Positions 57,209 through 64,000 of a stretch of DNA of 64,000 nucleotides are shown here, in pieces. Numbering within the stretch: the first letter of the stretch is position 1; each line of letters opens with the position of its first letter. Source of the DNA: Streptomyces sp. NBC_00775. Its GTDB lineage: Bacteria; Actinomycetota; Actinomycetes; Streptomycetales; Streptomycetaceae. The translations under genes were made by a program, and so were the position numbers. The stretch is taken from assembly GCF_036347135.1 (NCBI RefSeq), contig NZ_CP108938.1:3720001-3784000 (forward strand), given 5' to 3'. The notes under the pieces were generated by a model. It saw nothing but the letters and a program-made list of their open reading frames with translations. It was not told the origin of the DNA and ran no database searches.

Positions 57209-58192
57209 GTGTCCCGTTCGATCCAGCGCCGCTCCTTCCTGACCGCCGCCACCATGACCGTCACGGCGGCCGTCGTGGGCGCACCGCCCGCGACCGCGGC
57301 ACCCCGTATCTCCACCGCTTTCGAACTCCCCGGCGACCGCGTCTACCCCGAGGGCATCGCGGCGGACCCGCGTACCGGCGACCTGTACGTGGGCTCGTAC
57401 GCCACCGGTGCCGTCTACCGGGCCCAGCCCGGCCGCCGTACGGCCGAGGTCTTCCTGCCCGCGGGCGCGGACGGCCGGACCACCGCCAACGGTCTGAAGG
57501 CCGACCGGGCCGGCCGCCTCTGGGTGATCGACTCGACGTCCGGGGTCGACGTGTACGACCTGCGCACCCGCACCCTGCTGGCCCGTTTCGACGTGCCCGG
57601 TGACGCGCCGCTCCTCGTCAACGACCTGGCGATCACCGCGGACGGCAGCGCGTATCTGACGGACAGCCTGCGGGGGGTCATCTACCGGGTGACCCCGGCC
57701 GAACTGGCGCGGGTGGCCGCGCACGGCGGCCGCTCCTCGCTCACCACCGCCTACGACCTCGGCGCCGTCGTGTCCCCGCACCCCTCCGGCGCGTTCACCC
57801 TGAACGGCATCGTCGCCGCGGCGCACTTCCTGCTGACCGTCGACATGACGTCGGGCGCCCTCTACCGGGTCGACCTGGCCACCGGTGACGTACGCCAAGT
57901 CACCCTGTCCGGCGGCGACTTGGTGAACGGTGACGGCCTGGAGCTCGTCGGCGGCACGCTGTGGGCCGCTCTCAACAGGACCAATACGATCACCCGTTGG
58001 CGGCTGTCGGCGGACGGCACCTCGGCCCGGTTGGAGCGGAGCTTCACCGACACCGCGCTCCAGATCCCGACGACGCTCGTCCGCCGCGACGGCCGCACCC
58101 TCGTCGTCCGTTCCCAGTTCGACAAGGGCGGGCCGATGGGGCCGGGGACTCCCGAGACGCCATTCACGGTGGCGTGGGTGCACGGGATCTGA
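57209..58192 (+). CDS. Secreted SMP-30/gluconolactonase-like beta-propeller protein, 327 aa
   Basis: Tat signal with twin arginines (QRRSFLTAATM) and cleavage after ATAA. The propeller blades show YPEGIAADPRTGDLYVGSY, LVNDLAITADGSAYLTDS and DGLELVGGTLWAAL. The Asn/Asp pattern (NDLAIT, GIVA) resembles SMP-30/gluconolactonase and superoxide-type lactonases. A secreted lactonase or sugar-acid lactone hydrolase is possible. GTG 57209 has GAGAGG upstream. It is controlled by the divergent MarR gene by inference. Confidence 0.8.
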   Translation: MSRSIQRRSFLTAATMTVTAAVVGAPPATAAPRISTAFELPGDRVYPEGIAADPRTGDLYVGSYATGAVYRAQPGRRTAEVFLPAGADGRTTANGLKADRAGRLWVIDSTSGVDVYDLRTRTLLARFDVPGDAPLLVNDLAITADGSAYLTDSLRGVIYRVTPAELARVAAHGGRSSLTTAYDLGAVVSPHPSGAFTLNGIVAAAHFLLTVDMTSGALYRVDLATGDVRQVTLSGGDLVNGDGLELVGGTLWAALNRTNTITRWRLSADGTSARLERSFTDTALQIPTTLVRRDGRTLVVRSQFDKGGPMGPGTPETPFTVAWVHGI

Positions 58193-58199
58193 GGCGCGC

Positions 58200-60488
58200 T
58201 CAGCCCTGGGCGGCCAGCCGCCGCTGTTCCTCCTCCACGATGCGGCGGGCGAGCGAGCCGTCCGAGACGTCGACCGCGTCCGGACTCGCCTCCGCCATGT
58301 CGCTGCGGCGGGCGTAGGTGTCGAAGAGCCGGTCCTTGTTCCGCAGGATGCGCAGCAGCCGGTCGTCCACGCTGTCCGCGGCGAGGAGGCGGTGTACCTG
58401 GACCGTGCGGACCTGGCCCATGCGGTGGGCGCGGGCCACGGCCTGATGCTCCAGGGTCGGCTTGACCTGTGGCTCGCACAGGACGACCACGGACGCCGCC
58501 TGCAGATTGAGGCCGACGCCGCCGGCCTCGATCTGGCAGAGCAGCACCGCGTGCCCGTCGGCCGCCGCGAACTCGTCGACGAGACGCTGCCGGTGGGCGG
58601 CGGGCACGGCGCCGGATATCGGCCCGAACACGCGCCTCGCCCGGTCCTTGCGGGCAGGGGTGCCCAGGGCTTCCTGGACGGTGGCGAGCACATCGCGGAA
58701 GTACGAGAACACCACCACCTTCAGTCCGTTCTCGGCCGCCTCGGACACCAGCTCGCGCAGCCGCTGGAGCTTCGCGGACCGCTCCGCGTCGGCGTACGCG
58801 GCCCTGCGCATCGCCATGAAGTTCCCCGCCTCGACCGCCTTCCGGTAGGCCTCCTGGTCGGCCCCGCTGAACTCCTCCCACTCGTCGACCTGGAGCAGCG
58901 TGGGGAGTTCGGTGAGGACGTCCCGCTGGTTGCGGCGCAGATAGGCGGGGGCGACGGAGGCGCGGAAGGCGTGCGGGCCGGCGACCGCGGTGCCGTGGTC
59001 GATCGTGGGCACGAGGGCGGGCTGGAGGTAGCGGACGAGGGTGCGGAACTCCTCGACGCGGTTCTCCATGGGCGTACCCGTGAGGAAGAGGACCCGGTCA
59101 CAGCGGTCGGTCCAGGCGGCGACGGCCTTGGAGCGACGGGTGTCCGGGTTCTTCACGTAGTGGGCCTCGTCGACGACCAGCATTCCGGGTGCCGGGTCGC
59201 CGGAGATCCCGGGCTTCGTGCCGTTCGCCTTGGACAGGCCGTTTCCGTTCGCCTTGGACAGGCCGTTCCCGTTCGGCGTGGGCAGGGTGTGCAGTACGTC
59301 GAACGTGGTGATCGCGACGCCACCGCGCTCCCGCCACTCGGCGTACGCGTCCTGCCGGTCGGCGCCGTGCACCGGCAGGGCGCGCAGGGTGCTGCGCGCG
59401 CGGATCTCGCGGGTCCAGTTGATCAGCACGCTGGCCGGGCACACCACCAGGAAGTGGCTGTGCCCCTCCGCCGCGAGGTGGGCGAGCACGGCGATGGCCT
59501 GCACGGTCTTGCCGAGCCCCATCTCGTCACCGAGGACGACCCGGCGCTGGGCCAGGGCGAAACGGGCGCCGAAGGACTGGTAGCCGCGCAGCGAGACCCG
59601 GCGGTGGGTGTCGTCGAGGGACTGCCCATGGACCCGTTCGGCGACCTCCGAGGGGAGGAAGCCCTCGGCGGCCTCGACGTCCGCCCGGTGCTCGGAGATC
59701 TCGGCGAGCTGGCTGTAGTACTCCGTGGAGCGCAGCTCGAAGTCGACCCAGGCCTCGATGTCGGAGGCCGGTTCGCGCAGCAGGTCCGTGGAGGCCTGCG
59801 CGAGCAGCAGGCGTACGTCACGGGTGGCCGCGTCGGCCGTCAGCTCGCGGATGCCGACGACCGCCGTGAACGCGCTCTGCCGCCGGTGCCGCCGGGTGAA
59901 CGCCATCCGCAGCCATCCGGCGGTGGGCCGGGCCTCGGGCAGCAGCGCGCCGAGCCGCTCGTCGAGCCGCTGGGCGGCGTCCACCGCCCGCCGCAGCTCG
60001 GGCCCGGCTTCGACGAGTTTGCGCAGCGCGACGACCAGGGCGGTGCTGCGGGGCTCGGGCCGGTCCACGTCCAGGCGCACGGAGACGGTCTCCTCGACCG
60101 CGCGGGCGATCTGGCGCGCGGCGGCGAGCGCCTGGTCGGCGGTCTGGGCACCGACCCCCGGGATCTGCCGCAGTTCGTAGCGGCTCGCCTCGTACACCGC
60201 GCGCACCGAGCCGAGCCCGGCCGCCTCGACGGCCCCGAGGCGCAGCCGCCCCTCGGTGACGTCCTTCAGCCGTGCGACGGGGATGGACTCCAGTTCCTGG
60301 GCGACGAGTTCGGCCTGGATCGGCACCAGTGCCGTACGCACCGCTTCGAGGGCGCGGGCGTGATCGGCGAGCACGGTGCGTGCGGCCTCGTGCAGCCGCG
60401 CGCCTTCCGTGAGCAGCTGCCTCGCCTTTCGCCCGACCGGGGGCTGTCCGGCCTGCGGTCGCCCTCCCGCCCCCGCCACACCCGCCAT
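58200..60488 (-). CDS. SNF2-family DEAD/H helicase, 762 aa
   Basis: The N-terminal 300 residues include a helix-hairpin-helix (LRQIPGVGAQTADQAL), then the SNF2 core: Walker A GDEMGLGKT (about 319-327), Ia CPASVLINW, DEAH box VVDEAHYVKN (about 438), TGTPMENR motif III, and helicase C motifs VGLNLQAASVV and ARAHRMGQ. A GNGLSKAN repeat lies at about 404-419. DNA translocase acting on nucleoprotein, likely in repair or remodelling. ATG 60488 is preceded by AGGGG; ATG 60500 lacks one. No partner gene is adjacent. Confidence 0.86.
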   Translation of the reverse strand: MAGVAGAGGRPQAGQPPVGRKARQLLTEGARLHEAARTVLADHARALEAVRTALVPIQAELVAQELESIPVARLKDVTEGRLRLGAVEAAGLGSVRAVYEASRYELRQIPGVGAQTADQALAAARQIARAVEETVSVRLDVDRPEPRSTALVVALRKLVEAGPELRRAVDAAQRLDERLGALLPEARPTAGWLRMAFTRRHRRQSAFTAVVGIRELTADAATRDVRLLLAQASTDLLREPASDIEAWVDFELRSTEYYSQLAEISEHRADVEAAEGFLPSEVAERVHGQSLDDTHRRVSLRGYQSFGARFALAQRRVVLGDEMGLGKTVQAIAVLAHLAAEGHSHFLVVCPASVLINWTREIRARSTLRALPVHGADRQDAYAEWRERGGVAITTFDVLHTLPTPNGNGLSKANGNGLSKANGTKPGISGDPAPGMLVVDEAHYVKNPDTRRSKAVAAWTDRCDRVLFLTGTPMENRVEEFRTLVRYLQPALVPTIDHGTAVAGPHAFRASVAPAYLRRNQRDVLTELPTLLQVDEWEEFSGADQEAYRKAVEAGNFMAMRRAAYADAERSAKLQRLRELVSEAAENGLKVVVFSYFRDVLATVQEALGTPARKDRARRVFGPISGAVPAAHRQRLVDEFAAADGHAVLLCQIEAGGVGLNLQAASVVVLCEPQVKPTLEHQAVARAHRMGQVRTVQVHRLLAADSVDDRLLRILRNKDRLFDTYARRSDMAEASPDAVDVSDGSLARRIVEEEQRRLAAQG
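59222..59278 (-). repeat. 24-bp direct repeat inside the SNF2 helicase gene
   Basis: Two near-identical 24-base units coding GNGLSKAN lie between motif Ia and the DEAH box. They form an asparagine/glycine linker of 17 residues. Confidence 0.75.
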
Positions 60489-60685
60489 GACACCCCTCAT
60501 GCGCCGTCCGCACCGATGCGCGCATCCTTCCACGCGGCACTGACAGTCGACGGCGGAGCGATCTTTGATGCCGGAAGTCACGCAGTCAAAGCTTTACCAG
60601 GAGTAGATTGTTCTGCTCATTTTGCTCATGATAGACAGAAAAGGATCTTGATCTACGGGGTATACGACGTACACGGGGGATAGGG
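60489..60685 (+). promoter_or_regulatory. AT-rich upstream region of the kinase/regulator/transporter operon
   Basis: 197 bases between divergent genes. The stretch about 60540-60665 is AT-rich compared with the window. It probably holds the operon promoter. In-frame TAG 60632-60634 shows that the kinase cannot start further upstream. Confidence 0.5.
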
Positions 60686-61333
60686 TTGAAAACCATCCGA
60701 GTTCCCAGCGAAACGACGCGCGCTCAACATCATGAGTTCGCCAACTGCCTGCACACCATCGCGGGTCTGCTGGAAATGGGAATGTACGAAAGGGCGAGCG
60801 AGTTCATCGCGGAAGTGACGCGGGCCCGGACCACCCGCATCGCATTGCAGGCCCAGCGGCTGCGCGAACCGCTGCTCAGCGCGCTTCTGGTCGGCAAGAG
60901 CGCGGTCGCCGCGGAGCGGGGCGTGGCTCTGCGGATCGGCCCTGGCTGCCATCTGCCGCACCGCGCGCTCGTGCCGCACGACCTGATGATGGTGCTGGGC
61001 AATCTGATCGACAACGCGCTGGACGCGGTCGCCGCCCACCCCACCCCTGAGCCGCGCGTCGACGTCGACGTGTGGGCGGAGGGCGACAGCGCGGTGCTGC
61101 GGGTCGGCGACAACGGGCCCGGCGTTCCGGCCGGGGCGCGCGAGCTGATGTTCCAAGAGGGCTGGTCCACGAAGGAGCCCCGCGGCGGCCGGGGCGCGGG
61201 ACTCGCCCAGGTGCGACGGATAGCCGACCGGTACGAGGGCACCGCGAGCGTGACCGAACGCGCGGGCGGCGGCGCCGTGTTCACCGTACGACTGCCCCGG
61301 GCGCTCACCCCCGGGGAGAGGACCGTCCGGTGA
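60686..61333 (+). CDS. CitA/DcuS-type histidine kinase lacking any sensor domain, 215 aa
   Basis: Only the cytoplasmic kinase part is present. The H box reads QHHEFANCLHTIAGLL (phospho-His likely 16), the N box VLGNLIDNALDAV, the G1 box GDNGPGVP and G2 RGAGLAQVRR. Family members are normally about 540 residues with two membrane helices and a PAS sensor; here TAG 60632-60634 is in frame upstream and no start other than TTG 60686 exists, so the protein is truly short. GGGGGA precedes the TTG. It overlaps the response regulator gene as GTGA. Confidence 0.8.
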   Translation: MKTIRVPSETTRAQHHEFANCLHTIAGLLEMGMYERASEFIAEVTRARTTRIALQAQRLREPLLSALLVGKSAVAAERGVALRIGPGCHLPHRALVPHDLMMVLGNLIDNALDAVAAHPTPEPRVDVDVWAEGDSAVLRVGDNGPGVPAGARELMFQEGWSTKEPRGGRGAGLAQVRRIADRYEGTASVTERAGGGAVFTVRLPRALTPGERTVR

Positions 61334-62022
61334 TCAACGTACTCATCGTGGACGACGACTTCCACGTGGCCGAGATCAACGCCGCGTACGTCTCCCGGGT
61401 TCCGGGCTTCCGGGTGGCCGGGCGCGCCCACTCGGCCGGCGAGGCGCTGGCCGCGATCGAGCGGGGCGGCGTCGACCTGTTACTCCTCGACCAGTACCTG
61501 CCCGACGAGACGGGACTGCGCCTGGTGCAGCGACTGCGGCAGCAGGACCGGCCGATCGACGTGATCATGGTGTCGGCGGCCCGGGACGCCGCGTCCGTGC
61601 GCGCGGCGCAGCGTTCGGGAGTCCTGCAGTACCTGGTGAAGCCGTTCGGCTTTCCCGCCCTGCGCCGCAAACTGGAGGGCTATGCCGCCCTGCACGGCAT
61701 GTTCGACGGAGCGGACGAACTGGAGCAGGAGGGCATGGACAGCGTCTTCGGCGCGCAGGCCGCGTCGGCCGTGCCCGTCTCCGCGTCCACGGGGTTCTCC
61801 GGGCCGACCTCCGAGCTGATCCGCCAGATCCTGCGCGAGGCACAGGAGCCGCTCTCGGCACAGGAGGTGGCCGAGCAGGCCGGCGTGAGCCGGTCCACCG
61901 CGCAGCGCTACCTCAAGCACATGGAGAAGCGGGGCAGCGTCCTGCTCACCCTCAAGTACGGGGCAGCGGGCCGCCCCGAACACCACTACGGACTGCGCGT
62001 GAGCGTCCCGACCGCACACTGA
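61330..62022 (+). CDS. CitB/DcuR-type response regulator, 230 aa
   Basis: Receiver domain with acidic pocket DDD (8-10), phospho-acceptor Asp54 in LLLLDQYLPDETG, Ser82 and Lys104 in YLVKPFG. The output domain has a helix-turn-helix near 188-207 (SAQEVAEQAGVSRSTAQRYL). Partners with the upstream short kinase (GTGA overlap). It probably controls the MFS transporter and adenylation genes downstream. Start GTG 61330. Family members normally respond to carboxylates via a kinase sensor domain that is missing here. Confidence 0.85.
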   Translation: MINVLIVDDDFHVAEINAAYVSRVPGFRVAGRAHSAGEALAAIERGGVDLLLLDQYLPDETGLRLVQRLRQQDRPIDVIMVSAARDAASVRAAQRSGVLQYLVKPFGFPALRRKLEGYAALHGMFDGADELEQEGMDSVFGAQAASAVPVSASTGFSGPTSELIRQILREAQEPLSAQEVAEQAGVSRSTAQRYLKHMEKRGSVLLTLKYGAAGRPEHHYGLRVSVPTAH

Positions 62023-62072
62023 CCGGGCGGTCCCCGCCGTGCGGCGCCCCGGCATTCGCAAAACAAGCAGAA

Positions 62073-62096
62073 TGGGATTTCCGCACGGAAATCCCA
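62073..62096. promoter_or_regulatory. Perfect 24-bp inverted repeat between response regulator and MFS genes
   Basis: TGGGATTTCCG (62073-62083) and CGGAAATCCCA (62086-62096) around CA. It lies 50 bases after the regulator stop and 194 bases before the MFS start. It could be an operator for the regulator or a terminator. No T-run follows. Confidence 0.55.
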
Positions 62097-62289
62097 GTGT
62101 GCGCGAAAACGCGACGCCCCCGGCGAGCTGGTCTACGGTCTTTCCCGAGCCGCACTTCGTGAGCGGACGGGGGAAGGAATACTTCAACATGCAACGGAAT
62201 CTCCGTTGTTAACGAACTTCCCATTCCCCATTCCGCTCACCTTTACATCAGCAGGGTTCGCTCGGCATTCGAGCTCGGGACGGAGTGGG

Positions 62290-63504
62290 ATGAAACTGAC
62301 CGCGAGCGGTCGCAGGCTGGCCACGGCCGCGCTCGTGCAGTCGCTCGGCATCGGGCTCTTCATGGCGAGCTCCATGGCGTTCTACACGCGGCAGGTCGGA
62401 CTCACTCCCAACCAGGTGGCCGCGGGGCTCGCCACCGCGGGCGGAATCGCGCTTGCGGTGTCGTTGTACGGCGGTGTGCTCGCCGACCGCTACGGGGCAC
62501 GGCGGGTGCTCGCCGGCGTCTACGTGGGCCGCGGGGTCTGCTGCGGGTCGTACGCCTTCGTCACCTCCTTCTGGCAGTTCATGGCGGTGACCCTGTGCGC
62601 GGTGGCCTGCGACCGGGCCGGGCCGCCGGTGCTCCAGGCCCTGGTCGCGAGCGCGCTCCCCGAACAACAGGAGCGCACCAGGCTGCTCGCCGTCGTCAAC
62701 GTCGTCCGCAACTGCGGACTCGGCGTCGGCGCGATGGCGGCCGGCGCCGCTCTGACCTTCGACACGGCGACCGCCTACCGGATCACCCTGGGCGTGATCG
62801 CCTGCGCGTTCTTCGGCGGAGCGGTCCTGGTGCTGCGGGTACCGGAGAAGGCACCGGCGGCCCGGGCGGAGAAGACACGCGGGCGGCCGGTGGTCCCGGA
62901 CTCCCGCTATCTGGCACTGACCGGGCTCAACTTCCTGCTGTCGTTCTTCGACGCGCTGCTGCTGGTCGCCATGCCCGTGTGGGTGCTGGACCACACGGAC
63001 GCGCCCCGGGCCACGGTGTCGGTGCTGTTCGCCGCGAACACCGTGCTCGTGGTGGTGCTGCAGATCCCGGTCAGCCGGTTCGCCGACGGTCTGCGCCGCA
63101 CCAGCCGCATGCTGACCTGGACCGGCGCGGTGCTGGCGGTGGGCAGTCTGTGCTTCGCCGCGTCCGGCGCCTCGCCCGGCTGGACCTCGGTGGCCTGGCT
63201 GGCCGCGGCGGTGGTCGCGCTGTCCCTCGGCGAGGTCATCGCCAACTCGGCGGTGTGGGACCTGTCGATCGCGCTCGCCCCGCCCGAGGAGCGCGGACGC
63301 TATCTGTCGGTCTTCAACCTGAGCGTGAACGGCCAGCGGGTCCTCGGGCCCCTCGTCGTCACCGGTCTGCTGCTCGGCTCCGGTACCGCCGGCTGGATCG
63401 CCGCGGCCGTGGTCTTCGTGGCAGCCGGCGTCACCGCCGAGCGGGTCGCGCTGACCGCGGGCGCACGCGTGGAAGCCCCGGCCCAGGCACCCGCCGGGAC
63501 CTGA
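62290..63504 (+). CDS. MFS transporter, 404 aa
   Basis: Twelve hydrophobic segments by eye. The loop 2-3 motif GGVLADRYGARRV is the conserved MFS A motif (G-x3-D-R-x-G-R-R). The N-terminus reads TASGRRLATAALVQSLGIG. ATG 62290 with CGGAG at 62281-62285 is chosen over an upstream in-frame ATG at 62206. Likely exporter for the product of the cluster started by the adenylation gene; this role is inferred from position. Confidence 0.8.
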   Translation: MKLTASGRRLATAALVQSLGIGLFMASSMAFYTRQVGLTPNQVAAGLATAGGIALAVSLYGGVLADRYGARRVLAGVYVGRGVCCGSYAFVTSFWQFMAVTLCAVACDRAGPPVLQALVASALPEQQERTRLLAVVNVVRNCGLGVGAMAAGAALTFDTATAYRITLGVIACAFFGGAVLVLRVPEKAPAARAEKTRGRPVVPDSRYLALTGLNFLLSFFDALLLVAMPVWVLDHTDAPRATVSVLFAANTVLVVVLQIPVSRFADGLRRTSRMLTWTGAVLAVGSLCFAASGASPGWTSVAWLAAAVVALSLGEVIANSAVWDLSIALAPPEERGRYLSVFNLSVNGQRVLGPLVVTGLLLGSGTAGWIAAAVVFVAAGVTAERVALTAGARVEAPAQAPAGT

Positions 63505-63643
63505 CGGCGGGCGAGGCGCCGGACACGCGGCCGAACCGACCGGGGACACCGCCCCGTCCGTGACCCGGCAGCCGCCCTCCACCGACCCGGCGGCAGGCCG
63601 GGAGCTCACCCCTGCCCCCGCACACACCACGGAACAGGAACTC

Positions 63644-64000
63644 ATGACCACCAACGCCTCGAACCGACCTCTCGGTACAGGCTTCCTGCAGCATGCGGCG
63701 GCCCGTCCCGACGACATCGCACTGACCCTGGGCCGCCGCGCGTACACCTATGCCGAGGCCGCGTCCGTCGCCCGGCGCTGGGCGGCACGGCTCGTCGAGG
63801 CGTGCGGCGGACGGCCCCGACGGGTCGGCGTCTTCGCGTACCGCAGCGAGGCCGGGTACTTCGGCACACTCGCGGCCCTGTGCGCGGGCGCCGCGTTCGT
63901 ACCGCTGAACCGGAAGTTCCCGATCGCCCGCACCCGCGCCATGCTGGAGCGTGCCGACCTGGACGCCCTGATCGTCGACGACGCGTCCGCCGCCCAACTC
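63644..64000 (+). CDS. AMP-binding/adenylation domain protein (5' part cut by window edge)
   Basis: The first 119 residues of an acyl-adenylating enzyme: GTGFLQHAAARPDDIALTLG, RAYTYAEAASVARRWAARL, and AAFVPLNRKFPIARTRAML, the start region of NRPS-like adenylation domains. The active-site P-loop and later motifs lie beyond the edge. ATG 63644 has GGAACAGGAA upstream. It is probably the first core enzyme of a biosynthetic cluster. Substrate unknown. Confidence 0.8.
   Translation, partial: MTTNASNRPLGTGFLQHAAARPDDIALTLGRRAYTYAEAASVARRWAARLVEACGGRPRRVGVFAYRSEAGYFGTLAALCAGAAFVPLNRKFPIARTRAMLERADLDALIVDDASAAQL

Overview
The window is high-GC actinobacterial DNA that I read as a Streptomyces chromosome core region. 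The grounds are strong codon bias toward G/C at third positions, mycothiol biosynthesis (mshB at the left edge), bldK-type oligopeptide operons, a septum-formation family protein, SpoIIE-type phosphatases, and the density of GTG/TTG starts and ATGA/GTGA overlaps. From memory of S. coelicolor, the mshB / oligopeptide transporter / bldK / typA / second succinate dehydrogenase block resembles the SCO5126-SCO5106 neighbourhood. That is an inference I could not check here.

Layout. 1-2867: end of mshB, a small membrane protein and a DPP-IV-like S9 peptidase. 2975-8757 (minus): a complete peptide ABC transporter operon in the order SBP-OppB-OppC-OppD-OppF. 9215-15324 (plus, divergent): a second complete transporter in the order permease-SBP-permease-ATPase-ATPase, which is the bldKABCDE order. 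15490-25856: an accessory-looking block with an ECF sigma factor and its membrane partner, a GNAT/VOC/DinB trio, an amidohydrolase, a second VOC protein, a HAD phosphatase, a methyltransferase, and a three-gene unit (unknown protein, MoxR-type AAA ATPase, HExxH/VWA protein). 26039-32263 (minus): a second bldK-ordered operon, the likely bldK ortholog. 32837-37127: typA and an orphan peptide-binding lipoprotein. 37523-41393 (plus): a small coiled-coil protein and a succinate dehydrogenase of the mycobacterial Sdh1 type. 41368-45320: small membrane proteins, a GH18-like membrane-anchored protein and a TPM-protein-like coiled-coil membrane protein. 45551-52280 (minus): a multidomain PP2C phosphatase with an RsbW-like kinase, Nudix, SPOR-like, GntR/UTRA and septum-formation family proteins. 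52567-58192: a threonine-synthase-like enzyme, a secreted GH65 enzyme, a MarR regulator and a secreted SMP-30-like protein. 58200-60488: a SNF2 helicase. 60686-64000 (plus): a truncated CitA-like kinase, CitB-like regulator, MFS transporter and the start of an adenylation enzyme, which looks like the left edge of a biosynthetic gene cluster.

How the parts fit. Three five-gene peptide importers plus one orphan binding protein dominate the left half. Each operon carries a strong stem-loop directly after the SBP gene, suggesting differential expression of the binding protein. The two bldK-ordered operons are paralogs in opposite orientation separated by about 10.7 kb. Non-coding structure is rich: several factor-independent-like terminators, a MarR operator candidate inside a promoter, an 86-bp sequence present twice in perfect inverted orientation, with two shorter relatives, and several short in-gene tandem repeats. 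No tRNA, rRNA, CRISPR array, insertion sequence or integrase was seen.
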